From: SSC4 sp964443225
Lineage (GTDB): Bacteria; Chloroflexota; Anaerolineae; SSC4; Amarolineaceae
Direction of reading: 5' to 3'
DNA: 64,000 nucleotides
Assembly (NCBI GenBank): GCA_964443225.1
Contig: CAYUCC010000015.1
Coordinates: 1-64,000 of the forward strand
Within the stretch, counting starts at the first letter, position 1. Every line of letters starts with the position of its first letter. Positions 1-8,626 of this stretch are shown piece after piece. Position numbers and translations under genes: made by a program. The notes beneath the pieces were generated by a model. It searched no databases. It saw only the letters and a list, made by a program, of their open reading frames with translations, and was not told the origin of the DNA.

Positions 1-2
1 GC

Positions 3-398
3 CAGGCGATCGCCGATGCCGGCCTGGCGCAGGATGTCCGCGTGCTGGGTGCCGTGGCGGAAGCGGACCTGCCCGCCCTCTACAGCGGCGCGGCGCTGTT
101 CGTGCTGCCGTCGTTGTACGAAGGGTTTGGTTTGCCAGTGCTGGAGGCGATGGCCTGTGGTACGGCGGTGGCGTGCAGCAATACCTCCAGCCTGCCGGAG
201 GTGGTGGGCGCCCACGCTGGTCTGTTGTTCGATCCGACGGATGCGGATGACGTGGCAGCGGTGATTGGGCGTGCGTTGACGGAGCCGGGGTTGTTGGACC
301 ACCTGCGCGACCAGGCCCTGCGGCGGGCGCGCGAGTTCACCTGGCAGCGCACCGCCGAACAAACCATTGCCGCGTATGCCCGCGTCCTGCATCGTTAA
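3..398 (+). CDS. Glycosyltransferase family 4 (GT1-type fold), C-terminal part, 5' truncated by the window
   Basis: The open frame runs in from the left edge and stops at TAA 396-398. About 131 residues are visible. They contain the classic C-terminal GT-B nucleotide-sugar binding signature LYEGFGLPVLEAMACG with the E-x7-E pair, followed by the SLPEVVG loop and a terminal helix, as in GT4 retaining glycosyltransferases. The acceptor-binding N-terminal half lies outside the window, so neither sugar donor nor acceptor can be inferred. A repeat fragment begins directly after the stop codon. Confidence 0.9.
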   Translation, partial: QAIADAGLAQDVRVLGAVAEADLPALYSGAALFVLPSLYEGFGLPVLEAMACGTAVACSNTSSLPEVVGAHAGLLFDPTDADDVAAVIGRALTEPGLLDHLRDQALRRAREFTWQRTAEQTIAAYARVLHR

Positions 399-457
399 GC
401 CACCGCCACCGCCAAATTCGATCAAAGAAGCACGGGAAGTTATTCTCTTACAACCCC
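399..457 (+). repeat. Half copy of the palindromic MITE-like element
   Basis: From just after the glycosyltransferase stop codon, about 55 bases match the reverse complement of the left half of the element at 18707-18865: a CCGCCACCGCCAAATTCG block, a variable AAGCACGGGAAG stretch, then the terminal GTTATTCTCTTACAA. The long central hairpin and the second terminal repeat are missing, so this is a solo end or a decayed copy. Confidence 0.7.
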
Positions 458-474
458 AAAAGCCAATAGGCGTG

Positions 475-483
475 TGGTATACT
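475..483 (+). promoter_or_regulatory. Extended -10 promoter for the histidine phosphatase gene
   Basis: TGGTATACT is an extended -10 (TGn plus TATACT at 478-483) located 26 nt before the ATG. No good -35 lies 17 nt upstream. A GAGGAGG ribosome-binding site follows at about 490. Confidence 0.5.
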
Positions 484-508
484 GTGTGCGAGGAGGAACT
501 ACGCACCT

Positions 509-1183
509 ATGACCACACGACTTTTTCTGATTCGTCACGGCGCGACGGTGCTCACCGCTGAAGATCGTTTTGCGGGTGCCACCGACGTCGAGCTCTCGGA
601 GATTGGCCGCGCACAGGCGGACGCCTTGGGCCGGCGCCTGGCGGATGACCACATCACGGCAGTCTACGCCAGCCCCCTGCGTCGCACGATGGCGACGGCC
701 GCGTTGATCGCGCAGCCGCTTGGGCTGCTGCCCATTCCGCGCGATGGACTGCGCGAGATCGACCACGGTCACTGGGAAGGGCTGCGCCGCGCCGACGTCG
801 AGATCGAGTTTGCCGAGGAGTACGCAGCCTGGGAAGAAGATCCGTATCTGTTTGCGCCGGTGGGTGGTGAATCGGGCATCAGTGTGCTGGCACGGTCACT
901 GCCCGTCATCCGCGAGATCGTGGTGCAGCACCGCGGGGAGAACGTTGCGGTTGTGTCGCACAAGGCGACCATTCGGTTGATCATCAGCAGCCTGCTCGGC
1001 TTCGATGCGCGCGGCTATCGCGATCGCCTGGACCAGTCGCCGGCGTGCCTAAACGTGCTGGACTTCAAAAGCCCCGTGCGGGTACGTTTGATGCTGTTCA
1101 ACGACGTCTCGCATTACATCGACCAGCCGCTGCGTTCGGACGGGCGTCTGTCGAAATGGTGGGATCAAGAGCAGGCGGGGTAG
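509..1183 (+). CDS. Histidine phosphatase family protein (phosphoglycerate mutase-like)
   Basis: A 224-residue protein of the histidine phosphatase clan. The N-terminal LFLIRHGAT carries the RHG signature whose His is phosphorylated during catalysis; a second SPLRRTMATA block supplies the phosphate-pocket Arg, and VVSHKATIR near residue 150 gives the second catalytic His. Length fits the small broad-specificity phosphatases (CobC/GpmB/PhoE type) rather than a glycolytic mutase. The ATG is preceded by GAGGAGG. The gene is monocistronic, between its own extended -10 promoter and a strong terminator. The substrate cannot be deduced. Confidence 0.9.
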   Translation: MTTRLFLIRHGATVLTAEDRFAGATDVELSEIGRAQADALGRRLADDHITAVYASPLRRTMATAALIAQPLGLLPIPRDGLREIDHGHWEGLRRADVEIEFAEEYAAWEEDPYLFAPVGGESGISVLARSLPVIREIVVQHRGENVAVVSHKATIRLIISSLLGFDARGYRDRLDQSPACLNVLDFKSPVRVRLMLFNDVSHYIDQPLRSDGRLSKWWDQEQAG

Positions 1184-1189
1184 GTTTGG

Positions 1190-1236
1190 ACAACCCTGGC
1201 ACGGTCCACTGCGGACCGTGCCAGGGTTGTGTTTTT
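1190..1236 (+). terminator. Rho-independent terminator of the histidine phosphatase gene
   Basis: An 18-bp perfect stem (1190-1207 with 1213-1230; ACAACCCTGGCACGGTCC arm) with a 5-nt loop, followed by GTTTTT. The propeller gene on the other strand stops at 1235, so the hairpin also sits at its 3' end. Confidence 0.9.
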
Positions 1237-3271
1237 ACTTCGGTGCAAAGGGCAAATAGTACAGCCGCGCCGACGGAGTGACGGTTGGGGTCGGTGTTGG
1301 AGTTGGTGTGAACGCGGGCGTCGGCGTCATCGTCGGTGTGGGCGATGGGGTCGGCGTGGGCAGCTGGGTCGAGCGTGCCACGACCAGACCGGTGTCCCGA
1401 TTGGCGACCAGCACCAGGTCTGCGACCGTATCGACCGCGGTGGCATAGCCGTTGCGCAAGGTCAGCGACCCCTGCGCGAGCGGGGCACCGGAGCCAACGA
1501 CGGCAACCGCCTGCACACCACCGCGCCCGCCATCGGCTACGAAGGCGAGGCCATCGTCCACGTGCACACCCACCGCCCAGTTGGGTGTATTGAACACGCC
1601 TGCGATTTGGGGGGTAGCCGGATTGTTGGCATCGACGATGTACAGGTTACCACCACCCGCCACGTAGGCACGATTGTCGATCGCCTGTACGGCGTAGCTG
1701 TTGAAGAGACCACTGGCTGTGCCGAGCAGGGTGGGTGCCGCCGGGTTGCTGACGTCGATGATCGCAAGTTTACCGTTGCTGCCATCGGCCACGTAGGCGC
1801 GATTGCCGTCCACGGACACGTCGAGTGCGTAACCGGGTGTGTTGTAGGTGCCACGCAGCGTGGGTGCTGTCGGGCTGCTGACATCGATGATTTGCAGACC
1901 GCCGGTATAACCATCGGCGACATAAGCCAGGTTGCCTACGATTTCCACCGCCGAGGCATAACCGGGTGTTTCATACTGCCCGCGCAGAATCGGTGCCGCC
2001 GGATTACCCACGTCGATGATGCTCAGACCGGCATAGCCGTCTGCTATGAAGGCCAGATTGCCCGCAGCGGCCACCCCACGGGCCTGACCCGTCGTATTGT
2101 AGCTGCCCAGGCGTGCCGGTACGGCGGGATTGCTGAGATCGATCATCTGCAGGCCACCTGTTCCACCCGCCACGTACGCGCGGGCGCCATCAACGACCAC
2201 GTCCCAGGCGCTGCCGGGCGCGAACCAGGTACCTTGCAGATCGAGTTGCGCGGGGTTGGTCACGTCAATCAGACCGGCGCCGCCATCTTCCAGGGCCAGG
2301 ACGGCGCGGCTGCCAGCCATGGCAATGCCGCCGCTGGCACCGGGCGCATTGTACGTACCCAGGCGGGATGGATTGTTGGGATTGTTGACGAACACCGTCT
2401 CCATGCCGCGATCGGTGGCTACGTAGGCGATGGCGCCCACCACCTCGACGGCGGTGGATGCGCCGTACGTGTCGAAGCGGCCAAGGGTAATCGGCCCCGC
2501 CGGGTTGCTGACGTCGGCCATCTGCAGGCCGCGCTCGCCATCGGCCACGTAGGCAATGTTGCCCACCACCTGCACACGTACCGCCGAGCCAGGGGTTGCC
2601 AGCGAGCCCCGCAGCACGGGCGCCAGCGGGTTGCTGACGTCGATTAGTTTCAGGCCGCCGTTCGAACCGGCCGCCACATACACCATGGCGCCAACCACCT
2701 GCACACCACGCGCTGTACTCGCTGCCAGGGTTAAGCTGTTGATCACGGTGGGCGCCGCGGGATTGTTGGCGTCGATAATGTGCAGGGCACTGGTGCTGCT
2801 GCTGCCGGTTTCCACCACGTACACGAGACCGCCGCTGACCGCGACGCCGGTGGCTGTGCCTGGTGTGTCCAGTGATCCGCGCAGCTGCGGCGTCGCGGGA
2901 CTGCTGACGTCCAGGATCTGCAGGCCGCCCATCTGGTCGGCCGCAACGTAGGCCAGGCCATCGACCACCTTCACGTCACGGACGAGGTCGGGCAAAAGGG
3001 GGCTCAGTCCCACGAGCGTTGGGTTGGATGGATGGGTGATATTGACCACGGCCACCCGTGGTCCGACTCCCACGTAGGCATAACTGCCCGCAACGGTCAC
3101 TGCGTAGCCAGGGCCACCGATTTGGCCAATCACCTGGATGTCCAGGTCTTCGGGTAGAGAACCAAGACGGGGTGAACTCGAACCAGCAGCAGGCGCCACC
3201 ACACTGGTCATCAGCAGCGTTGCCACCAGCGCCAGCAGAGGAATGGCAGCCAGGCGGGATCGTGAAGTCAT
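1235..3271 (-). CDS. Secreted LVIVD-repeat beta-propeller protein with Pro/Thr stalk
   Basis: A 678-residue exported protein. Residues 1-30 form a signal peptide (MTSRSRLAAIPLLALVATLL). Residues ~40-630 are a long run of ~42-residue repeats of the LVIVD type (Pfam PF08309 family): each has IDVSNPAAP.LLG followed by a turn and AYVADG. Such repeats build bladed propellers, usually on the cell surface. A Pro/Thr-rich stalk (~632-667; PTPTPSPTPT pattern) ends in LYYLPFAPK, resembling short hydrophobic tails I recall on other Chloroflexota exported proteins. No enzymatic motif is visible; a scaffold or binding role is likely. The ribosome-binding site is weak (GAGAG). Confidence 0.88.
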   Translation of the reverse strand: MTSRSRLAAIPLLALVATLLMTSVVAPAAGSSSPRLGSLPEDLDIQVIGQIGGPGYAVTVAGSYAYVGVGPRVAVVNITHPSNPTLVGLSPLLPDLVRDVKVVDGLAYVAADQMGGLQILDVSSPATPQLRGSLDTPGTATGVAVSGGLVYVVETGSSSTSALHIIDANNPAAPTVINSLTLAASTARGVQVVGAMVYVAAGSNGGLKLIDVSNPLAPVLRGSLATPGSAVRVQVVGNIAYVADGERGLQMADVSNPAGPITLGRFDTYGASTAVEVVGAIAYVATDRGMETVFVNNPNNPSRLGTYNAPGASGGIAMAGSRAVLALEDGGAGLIDVTNPAQLDLQGTWFAPGSAWDVVVDGARAYVAGGTGGLQMIDLSNPAVPARLGSYNTTGQARGVAAAGNLAFIADGYAGLSIIDVGNPAAPILRGQYETPGYASAVEIVGNLAYVADGYTGGLQIIDVSSPTAPTLRGTYNTPGYALDVSVDGNRAYVADGSNGKLAIIDVSNPAAPTLLGTASGLFNSYAVQAIDNRAYVAGGGNLYIVDANNPATPQIAGVFNTPNWAVGVHVDDGLAFVADGGRGGVQAVAVVGSGAPLAQGSLTLRNGYATAVDTVADLVLVANRDTGLVVARSTQLPTPTPSPTPTMTPTPAFTPTPTPTPTVTPSARLYYLPFAPK

Positions 3272-3353
3272 CGTACGCTCTCACTCAGTTGGATTGTTTT
3301 CGCCGGGGAGCGCGAGAGGGCATTATAGCAGGGGAACCGCGGGGGCGCAAATC

Positions 3354-3384
3354 ATTTTGGATTTTGGATTTTGGATTTTAGATT
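3354..3384 (+). repeat. GATTTTGGA nonamer tandem repeat
   Basis: About three and a half copies of a 9-mer (TTTTGGATT) in the untranslated region upstream of the propeller gene. The same unit occurs at 56188-56217. Confidence 0.7.
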
Positions 3385-3433
3385 GGTGGAGAGTGCGGCG
3401 GCCAGCGCGATGTTGGGTTTTGCCAGTAACAGG

Positions 3434-3476
3434 GGCCTACCTGCGGTGGCTCGATGTGGGCCTGCGCAGGTAGGCC
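3434..3476. repeat. 12-bp perfect inverted repeat
   Basis: GGCCTACCTGCG (3434-3445) and its complement (3465-3476) flank a 19-nt loop in the non-coding stretch 3272-3875. No T-run follows, so this is not an obvious terminator. The rest of this stretch holds the nonamer repeat, the minisatellite and the gap, and no convincing gene. Confidence 0.6.
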
Positions 3477-3515
3477 GGGTGGGGGTTGCTGTGATTTCAG
3501 GCGTCTTGCGCAGGC

Positions 3516-3803
3516 ATCGGCTGCTTGCAGCCGCTTGCCGACAAGCAGCCGATTGCCGGCAAGCAGCCGANNNNNNNNNNNNNNNNNNNNNNNNNNNNNN
3601 NNNNNNNNNNNNNNNNNNNNNNNNNNNNNNNNNNNNNNNNNNNNNNNNNNNNNNNNNNNNNNNNNNNNNNTCGCTGGCAAGCAGCCGATCGCTGGCAAGC
3701 AGCCGATCGCTGGCAAGCAGCCGATCGCTGGCAAGCAGCCGATTGCCGGCAAGCAGCCGATTGCCGGCAAGCAGCCGATCGCTGGCAAGCAGCCGATTGC
3801 CGG
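3516..3803. repeat. 18-bp minisatellite interrupted by the assembly gap
   Basis: Tandem 18-mers with two variants (TCGCTGGCAAGCAGCCGA and TTGCCGGCAAGCAGCCGA). About two units precede the gap and seven and a half follow it. The first unit on the left (3516-3527) is inverted relative to 3542-3553, giving a 12-bp stem. Because 18 is a multiple of three, hexapeptide repeats appear in every frame (for example AGKQPI), but none has a plausible start or continuation, so I consider it non-coding. Confidence 0.85.
3571..3670. other. Assembly gap (100 N)
   Basis: Exactly 100 N flanked on both sides by the same 18-mer, the usual placeholder for a gap of unknown size. The array is probably longer in the genome. 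Confidence 0.98.
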
Positions 3804-3875
3804 TACGGGTTGGTGGCCGGTGTCATGCCTGCTGAGGAGCGGGCAATTTTACCGGGTGCGTTTCCGGTACCGGCC

Positions 3876-4451
3876 CTACGCGGTGGGTTTCTCTTCGCCG
3901 GCGGCCTCGGCATCGATGGCTTCCTGGTACCACGGTGCGTTGGTCTGTACGACTTCCACGTTCTCGGTCACCGCTTCATCGACCACCGGCTCGGCCGGTG
4001 CCTGGTCTGCAGATGCCGCTTCGGGTGGTTTACCGCTTTGACCCAGTTTGTCACTGAACTTCTCCAGGCGCACGTTGGCTTCTTTGAGCGTCGCCACCAA
4101 CACGTCACGCACGTCGTCGATCACCTTGCTCTGTTTGACGGTCTCGGCCGCTTTGGTGGCGGTATCGGAGACATCGTGGCCAATCCTGGAGTCTTTGGCC
4201 TGCTTGAACGCCGTGTCGATGGTTTTGGTCAGCTCGTTGAACCCGGTTTCGAGTTCGTCTGTGATTTCTTTGCGTTTCGGGCTTGTCCATGCTGACTGCA
4301 CGGTGCTCACGATTTGGTTGGCCAGGCGGTTGAGTTCGCTCAGGATATCGCCCGTGGTCGTGCTCTTGGTTTCCTCGTGTGTCTCCGCTGCGGGTGACGC
4401 AGCTTCGAGAGCCTGTTCGACAATTTCTGGGGTTGTGGTTTCGTCGGTCAT
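3876..4451 (-). CDS. Acidic helical hypothetical protein
   Basis: I do not recognise the family. This 191-residue protein has no signal peptide or membrane segment, is rich in Glu, Thr and Ala, and its centre (~35-140) is predicted by eye to be long amphipathic helices (LSELNRLANQIVSTVQ, ELETGFNELTKTIDTAF, VLVATLKEANVRLEKF). Both ends look disordered and acidic. The layout resembles small helix-bundle stress or partner proteins, but I assign no function. AAAGGAG precedes the ATG by 7 nt. It is the only gene between the minisatellite and the GT39-like gene. Confidence 0.75.
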   Translation of the reverse strand: MTDETTTPEIVEQALEAASPAAETHEETKSTTTGDILSELNRLANQIVSTVQSAWTSPKRKEITDELETGFNELTKTIDTAFKQAKDSRIGHDVSDTATKAAETVKQSKVIDDVRDVLVATLKEANVRLEKFSDKLGQSGKPPEAASADQAPAEPVVDEAVTENVEVVQTNAPWYQEAIDAEAAGEEKPTA

Positions 4452-4553
4452 CTCAAACTCCTTTGAATCTTTACCCTGGGCACGCCGAAGTGGGTCCGTG
4501 CCATTTCTGTGGTATCAATACGCCGTGCGGCGCAAAAAGTTGCACGGTGGGTG

Positions 4554-7427
4554 CTACTCGTCCAGCTCGAGAGGTGGCTGCAGCGTGACGTGGTCCCCCA
4601 CGACCTGACCCTGGTCATCGACGACCGGCAGGCGTGTGCCGTCAGCAAAGTAGAACCCGACCTCCCAGCGGTACTCCCCGCGCGGCAGATCAGCCGGTAA
4701 CTGTACCGAATGCGCATCCGCCAGGTATTCGCCGGGCAGCCAACCCGTGGTGGGCAGCTGGCCGCGGCCCGGTTCGCTGTCTCCGGATGCCACGATGTCT
4801 CCTGCTGCATCGAGCAGGTGCACGAACACACTGGCGCGCGCGGCCCATGGCTCGCCGGCCTGCCAGTGTAGGGTGAGGGTCACCGGTTTGCCCGCCTCGA
4901 TGTGAGCCGGGGTGAGGTCGGTACCGACCAGGCGTGCGCTGCGGCCAAACTGCGCATCCTGGCCCACCTGCGGCGTAGGTGGATCCTGGTTGTGCCTGCG
5001 GGCCTGCACGTCGACCATGCCCAGGTCCAGGTAATCGGCCGTCTGTCCGGCGGGTGCCAGGCGCTGACCGCTGGTGCGATCGAACAGACCGCTGATGAGA
5101 CGGTAGCGACCCGTCTCGACACTGGCCGGGATGCGCAGTGCGAGCGGTGTACGCAACACGTCGCCAACCTGCCAGGCCGTACTTGGCAGCCCAGCCAGGG
5201 CCGGCCCTTCCCACGCCGCCACCACCTGTTCGCGCGCGTCCAGCAGCTGCACAAAGGCCACCAGATCCCGATCGATGGGTGCTGTCACCTGCCATCCGAG
5301 ATCGACAGCGATGTCTTCACCGGGCTGCCAGGGTCCTGCGGGCACGTCGTACCCCATGAAACGTAGGGATGGTCCGATGGCCACATCGCGCGGCTCGGTC
5401 ATGGTCAGGCGGTGCGTGTCCAAGGGTGGAACGGGTCGTTCCACCGTCACCTGGCCCAGCGTCAATTCGGTTCCCTGCGGGCTGCCATCCGCATCCAGCA
5501 CGTCCAAAGGCCGAGCCGGCCCGTTTTCTGGCTGCTGATACACACTCAGCTTGAGGTCGTAGGTGCCGGGCGGGGTACCCGCCGGTATCCACAGCGCGTG
5601 GCGGTCGCTGGTAGAACCCGCAGGCGTCATCCGGCTGAAGGGCAGCTGGCCGTTGGCGGGTGCACTGTCACGCTGGGCCCAGGTCTGCCCCTGCGCATCG
5701 ACCAGTGAGAGACGCACCTGGGTCACAGGCACTTCCGGTGGTGGCGTGGTCACCTGCCAGGTGAGTTCCACCGGCAGCGCGCCATCACCGCTGGTGACCG
5801 CATCGGCACTCACCTGGGCAGCGGTCAGCCGCAGCCACGATCCGAATTGGGCCGCTGGGCCCGGCTGCCAGGTTGCTGGCGGTGGTACGAAGAAGGTCAA
5901 CCGTGTGCTGGGGCTGATCCAGCGGTTGGACACGGGGTAACCGCGGTGCAGCAGGCTGGATTCTACTTCGGTCTCCAATAATCCACCCAGGCTCAGGTGC
6001 GCCGGGAACCAGACACGGCGACCGGCAGCCAGGGCGTCGGTCAGGAACTGCGCGGCAGTGGCATTCCAGGTCTGGGTGGGGCTCAAGCTGGCCTGTGGAC
6101 CGTTGGGCAGGTAGGCACGAACGTAACCGACCTGCCAGGGGTAAACGCTGAAAACCAGGTCGTCCGGCTGGCCGCGTTCCGCCATCTCCTGCATGATTGG
6201 GCGGTAGTCCTCACCGGCATAACGCGGGGTCAGATAGTAGGCGCCGAGGGCCACCGTCATACAAAGCGCCAATACGATGCCGGTACCCAACCGGATGCGG
6301 CGGTTCGTGAGTGCCGCCGAACCGGCTGGCATCAGGAGTTCGCTCAGCCACAGCCACAACACCGGTGCCACGAACAACAACAGCCGTTCGCCGTGCACGG
6401 GTGCAAACGGAAAGCGCAGGTTGAGCAGGTAACCGGTGAAAAATACGCTGCCGAGCACCCACAGGGCAAACCCTGTCCACCGACCACCCATCCGCTGTCG
6501 AACCACCAGGACCAGCAGCACCACCAGCGCGGCCAGACTGACCGCCGCCAGCACCCAGGCCAGATCGGGCTGTTCGACGTGACCCACCAGGAAGGCGCTG
6601 AGGTGACGCAGCACGTAGGTAAACGGATCGATGGGCACGTCGGCGTCCTGCGTGACTTTGTACGCCACGTAGGCATTGAGGCGCGGCGCCGCGTACACCA
6701 GCCAGGGTACAAAGAGCAGAACGGCACCCACCTGGGTCGTTATGAAGAGCCGCCACCGTGGCTGACGCGAAGATGGTGCACGGCGCGCGTGCAGCCAACG
6801 CAGGATGGCGAACAGCGTCACCGCAGCGGGCAGGAGGGCGGCGAAGTACTGCGTGTACAGCAGGGCCGTCGTCACGCCCAACAAACCGGCGGCGCGCAGA
6901 ACCGTGTGCCTGACCTGCGCCGTAGGTTCCAGGAATGGCACGAGGAGCCAGAGATAGGCCATGGCCAGTGTGCCCACCAGCCCGTACATGCGGATTTCCT
7001 GGCTGTAGAAAATGTGGAAGGGGTTGATCGTTACGACGGCCGCCGCGAGCAGGGCCACACCCACGGAAGATGGGTGGTCCAGCCCACGAGGGCCGGTGGA
7101 CCCGCGCCGGCTGCGGATCACCAGGTAGGCCAGTGCAATGGCGGGCAGGCTGGCGACGACCGAAAAAAGGCGCAGGGCAACGGGTGAGGTGCCAAAAAGC
7201 TGGATCCAGCCATGCAGCAGGGCGTAATACAACGGTGGATGAATGTCCTGCGCCGTGAGAGCGGCCATTTCCGCCAGGCTGTGGGTGGCAAACCAGACGC
7301 TGTAGCCTTCGTCCCACCACAGGGGCTGATAGTCGATCTGAAACAGACGCAGAATCAAGCCGGCCAGAATGATGCCAGGCAGCAGCCAGCGCTGGCGGAG
7401 AGCATCGTTTTTCAGCACGTTGGGCAT
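4554..7427 (-). CDS. GT39/ArnT-like membrane glycosyltransferase with C-terminal beta-sandwich modules
   Basis: A 957-residue protein. Residues 1-~415 contain about ten membrane helices and, in the first extracytoplasmic loop, WWDEGYSVW (residues 37-45). Its DE pair is the catalytic/metal site of polyprenyl-phosphate-dependent glycosyltransferases (PMT_2/GT39/GT83). A DIHPPLYY segment typical of the family follows at ~60. These enzymes move a sugar from a lipid-phosphate donor to a protein or lipid outside the membrane. Residues ~530-957 hold three beta-sandwich modules, each with an LTWQV/LGWQV/LHWQA strand and a PAGTPPGTYDLKLSVY-like closing hairpin. A similar module ends the DUF2723 protein at 11711-13654. 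The acceptor is unknown; the modules may bind glycans. Confidence 0.85.
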   Translation of the reverse strand: MPNVLKNDALRQRWLLPGIILAGLILRLFQIDYQPLWWDEGYSVWFATHSLAEMAALTAQDIHPPLYYALLHGWIQLFGTSPVALRLFSVVASLPAIALAYLVIRSRRGSTGPRGLDHPSSVGVALLAAAVVTINPFHIFYSQEIRMYGLVGTLAMAYLWLLVPFLEPTAQVRHTVLRAAGLLGVTTALLYTQYFAALLPAAVTLFAILRWLHARRAPSSRQPRWRLFITTQVGAVLLFVPWLVYAAPRLNAYVAYKVTQDADVPIDPFTYVLRHLSAFLVGHVEQPDLAWVLAAVSLAALVVLLVLVVRQRMGGRWTGFALWVLGSVFFTGYLLNLRFPFAPVHGERLLLFVAPVLWLWLSELLMPAGSAALTNRRIRLGTGIVLALCMTVALGAYYLTPRYAGEDYRPIMQEMAERGQPDDLVFSVYPWQVGYVRAYLPNGPQASLSPTQTWNATAAQFLTDALAAGRRVWFPAHLSLGGLLETEVESSLLHRGYPVSNRWISPSTRLTFFVPPPATWQPGPAAQFGSWLRLTAAQVSADAVTSGDGALPVELTWQVTTPPPEVPVTQVRLSLVDAQGQTWAQRDSAPANGQLPFSRMTPAGSTSDRHALWIPAGTPPGTYDLKLSVYQQPENGPARPLDVLDADGSPQGTELTLGQVTVERPVPPLDTHRLTMTEPRDVAIGPSLRFMGYDVPAGPWQPGEDIAVDLGWQVTAPIDRDLVAFVQLLDAREQVVAAWEGPALAGLPSTAWQVGDVLRTPLALRIPASVETGRYRLISGLFDRTSGQRLAPAGQTADYLDLGMVDVQARRHNQDPPTPQVGQDAQFGRSARLVGTDLTPAHIEAGKPVTLTLHWQAGEPWAARASVFVHLLDAAGDIVASGDSEPGRGQLPTTGWLPGEYLADAHSVQLPADLPRGEYRWEVGFYFADGTRLPVVDDQGQVVGDHVTLQPPLELDE

Positions 7428-7509
7428 GGCTGCAGCATCCGGTTTGCCAGAGGATCAGGGTGTTGGGTTGGGGGATGGCCCTGCGGGTCGTCCCCCCCAA
7501 CCTTGACTC

Positions 7510-8454
7510 CTACCGGCGCACCCAGGTCATGATCACGTCGTGGGTACGGTCGTTGAGGTTACCGGTAATTGGGTCGGAGACCTCCTGACCGCTGCCATCG
7601 ATGACGACGGCACGGTACGAGCCGGCCGTGCGAGGCAGCTCGATTTTGGCATTGTAACGGAACTCGGCCGAGCCATAGCCAGAGTAGGCAATTTCCCAGA
7701 CGGTGCCGTAGTTGGATTCACCGGTACCGGTGGGTGCTGTGACGCGCAGGCGATACCCTCCAGTCAGCGGTGGTTCGGTGGCACGGCCCAGCCGGCCCCA
7801 AAATGTCACCAGGTTGAAGTTCGAATCGTCGGCATCACGCTGCTCGGTGCCGGCCTGGGTGAAGATGCCCGTGACGGGCGGGGACGTCGGCGGTGCCGGG
7901 GGGCTGGTCGGACGCGGCGTGGGTCGGACCACCACCCGCGTGGGGGCGGCGGTGGGTACGGGTGGGAGCGCCACGTCACCGACCACTTCGACGTTGGTCG
8001 TATTGCCGGTCACGTTGACCAGGCGACCAACCACCCAGCCATTCTGGTTATTGACACAGCACACCTGCCACCAGTCACCCGCCGCGTTGCGGCCCGTGAT
8101 CTCGAAGCGTGTCCCGCGCGCGACGCGCCCGGTGATGGGATAGTTGGTTCCGGGCCCACTGCGCACGTTCATCGTATTGGTATTGACCACGGCCTGCGCC
8201 GGTGGTTCGGGGATGGGTGTGGAGGCCGCCAGGGTGGGCGTCACCGTATCGGTCGCCAGGGGGGCCTGGACTTCGGGTGGTGCGGTTGGTTCGGGGGTGT
8301 TGGTCGGCTGTTCGGGCGTGGGGGTGAATGTTGGCACCAGGGTGCGCGTCACGACCGCCGCTTGCTGGGGCGGTGTGGCCAGTGCGCCACAGCCCAGGAT
8401 AAACAGAAGCGCAAATGGCATGATCAGGAGAACCCATCGGCGGTTCACTTGCAT
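7510..8454 (-). CDS. SH3-domain lipoprotein (paralogue 1 of 3)
   Basis: I chose ATG 8454 because AAGGAGA lies 7 nt upstream; a longer open frame exists. The protein (~314 residues) starts with a lipoprotein signal ending FILGCG, then a Pro/Thr/Glu-rich linker (~30-90), then a bacterial SH3 (SH3b) domain with NVRSGPGTNYPI and a CCV motif before GWV. After a second Pro-rich linker comes a C-terminal beta domain with FWGRLGRA and YRLRVTAPTG that matches the next two genes in layout. SH3b domains commonly bind peptidoglycan or cell-surface peptides, so an envelope-anchored binding protein is likely. It has its own promoter at 8582-8611. Confidence 0.87.
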   Translation of the reverse strand: MQVNRRWVLLIMPFALLFILGCGALATPPQQAAVVTRTLVPTFTPTPEQPTNTPEPTAPPEVQAPLATDTVTPTLAASTPIPEPPAQAVVNTNTMNVRSGPGTNYPITGRVARGTRFEITGRNAAGDWWQVCCVNNQNGWVVGRLVNVTGNTTNVEVVGDVALPPVPTAAPTRVVVRPTPRPTSPPAPPTSPPVTGIFTQAGTEQRDADDSNFNLVTFWGRLGRATEPPLTGGYRLRVTAPTGTGESNYGTVWEIAYSGYGSAEFRYNAKIELPRTAGSYRAVVIDGSGQEVSDPITGNLNDRTHDVIMTWVRR

Positions 8455-8581
8455 CAGATGTCTCCTTGTAAACGAATAGGTGTGCAAGACCAGGTGACGC
8501 GATTGGCAGGCAGAATACGGGCGACACCCGGTCGTATATCGTCGCACGGAGTCAAAATCACCCGGGTGCGACCGTGCTGCC

Positions 8582-8611
8582 AGTATAGCACGCGCCTCGC
8601 GGACGCCGCAA
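8582..8611 (-). promoter_or_regulatory. Promoter of SH3 lipoprotein paralogue 1
   Basis: On the minus strand, TTGCGG (8606-8611), an 18-nt spacer and TATACT (8582-8587). It lies in the gap between paralogues 1 and 2. Confidence 0.55.
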
Positions 8612-8626
8612 ATCGGGTTTCATACC

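Noticed and set aside
1229..2647. 472-residue open frame on the plus strand opposite the LVIVD propeller
   Set aside because: It is the antisense shadow of the regular GC-rich propeller repeats; the minus-strand protein has a signal peptide, repeats and stalk.
3516..3803. CRISPR array
   Set aside because: Units are contiguous 18-mers without unique spacers, and no cas gene is present in the window.
3454..4041. Hexapeptide-repeat protein across the minisatellite
   Set aside because: All frames are open because the repeat is 18 bp; it crosses the N gap and has no start signal or flanking domain.
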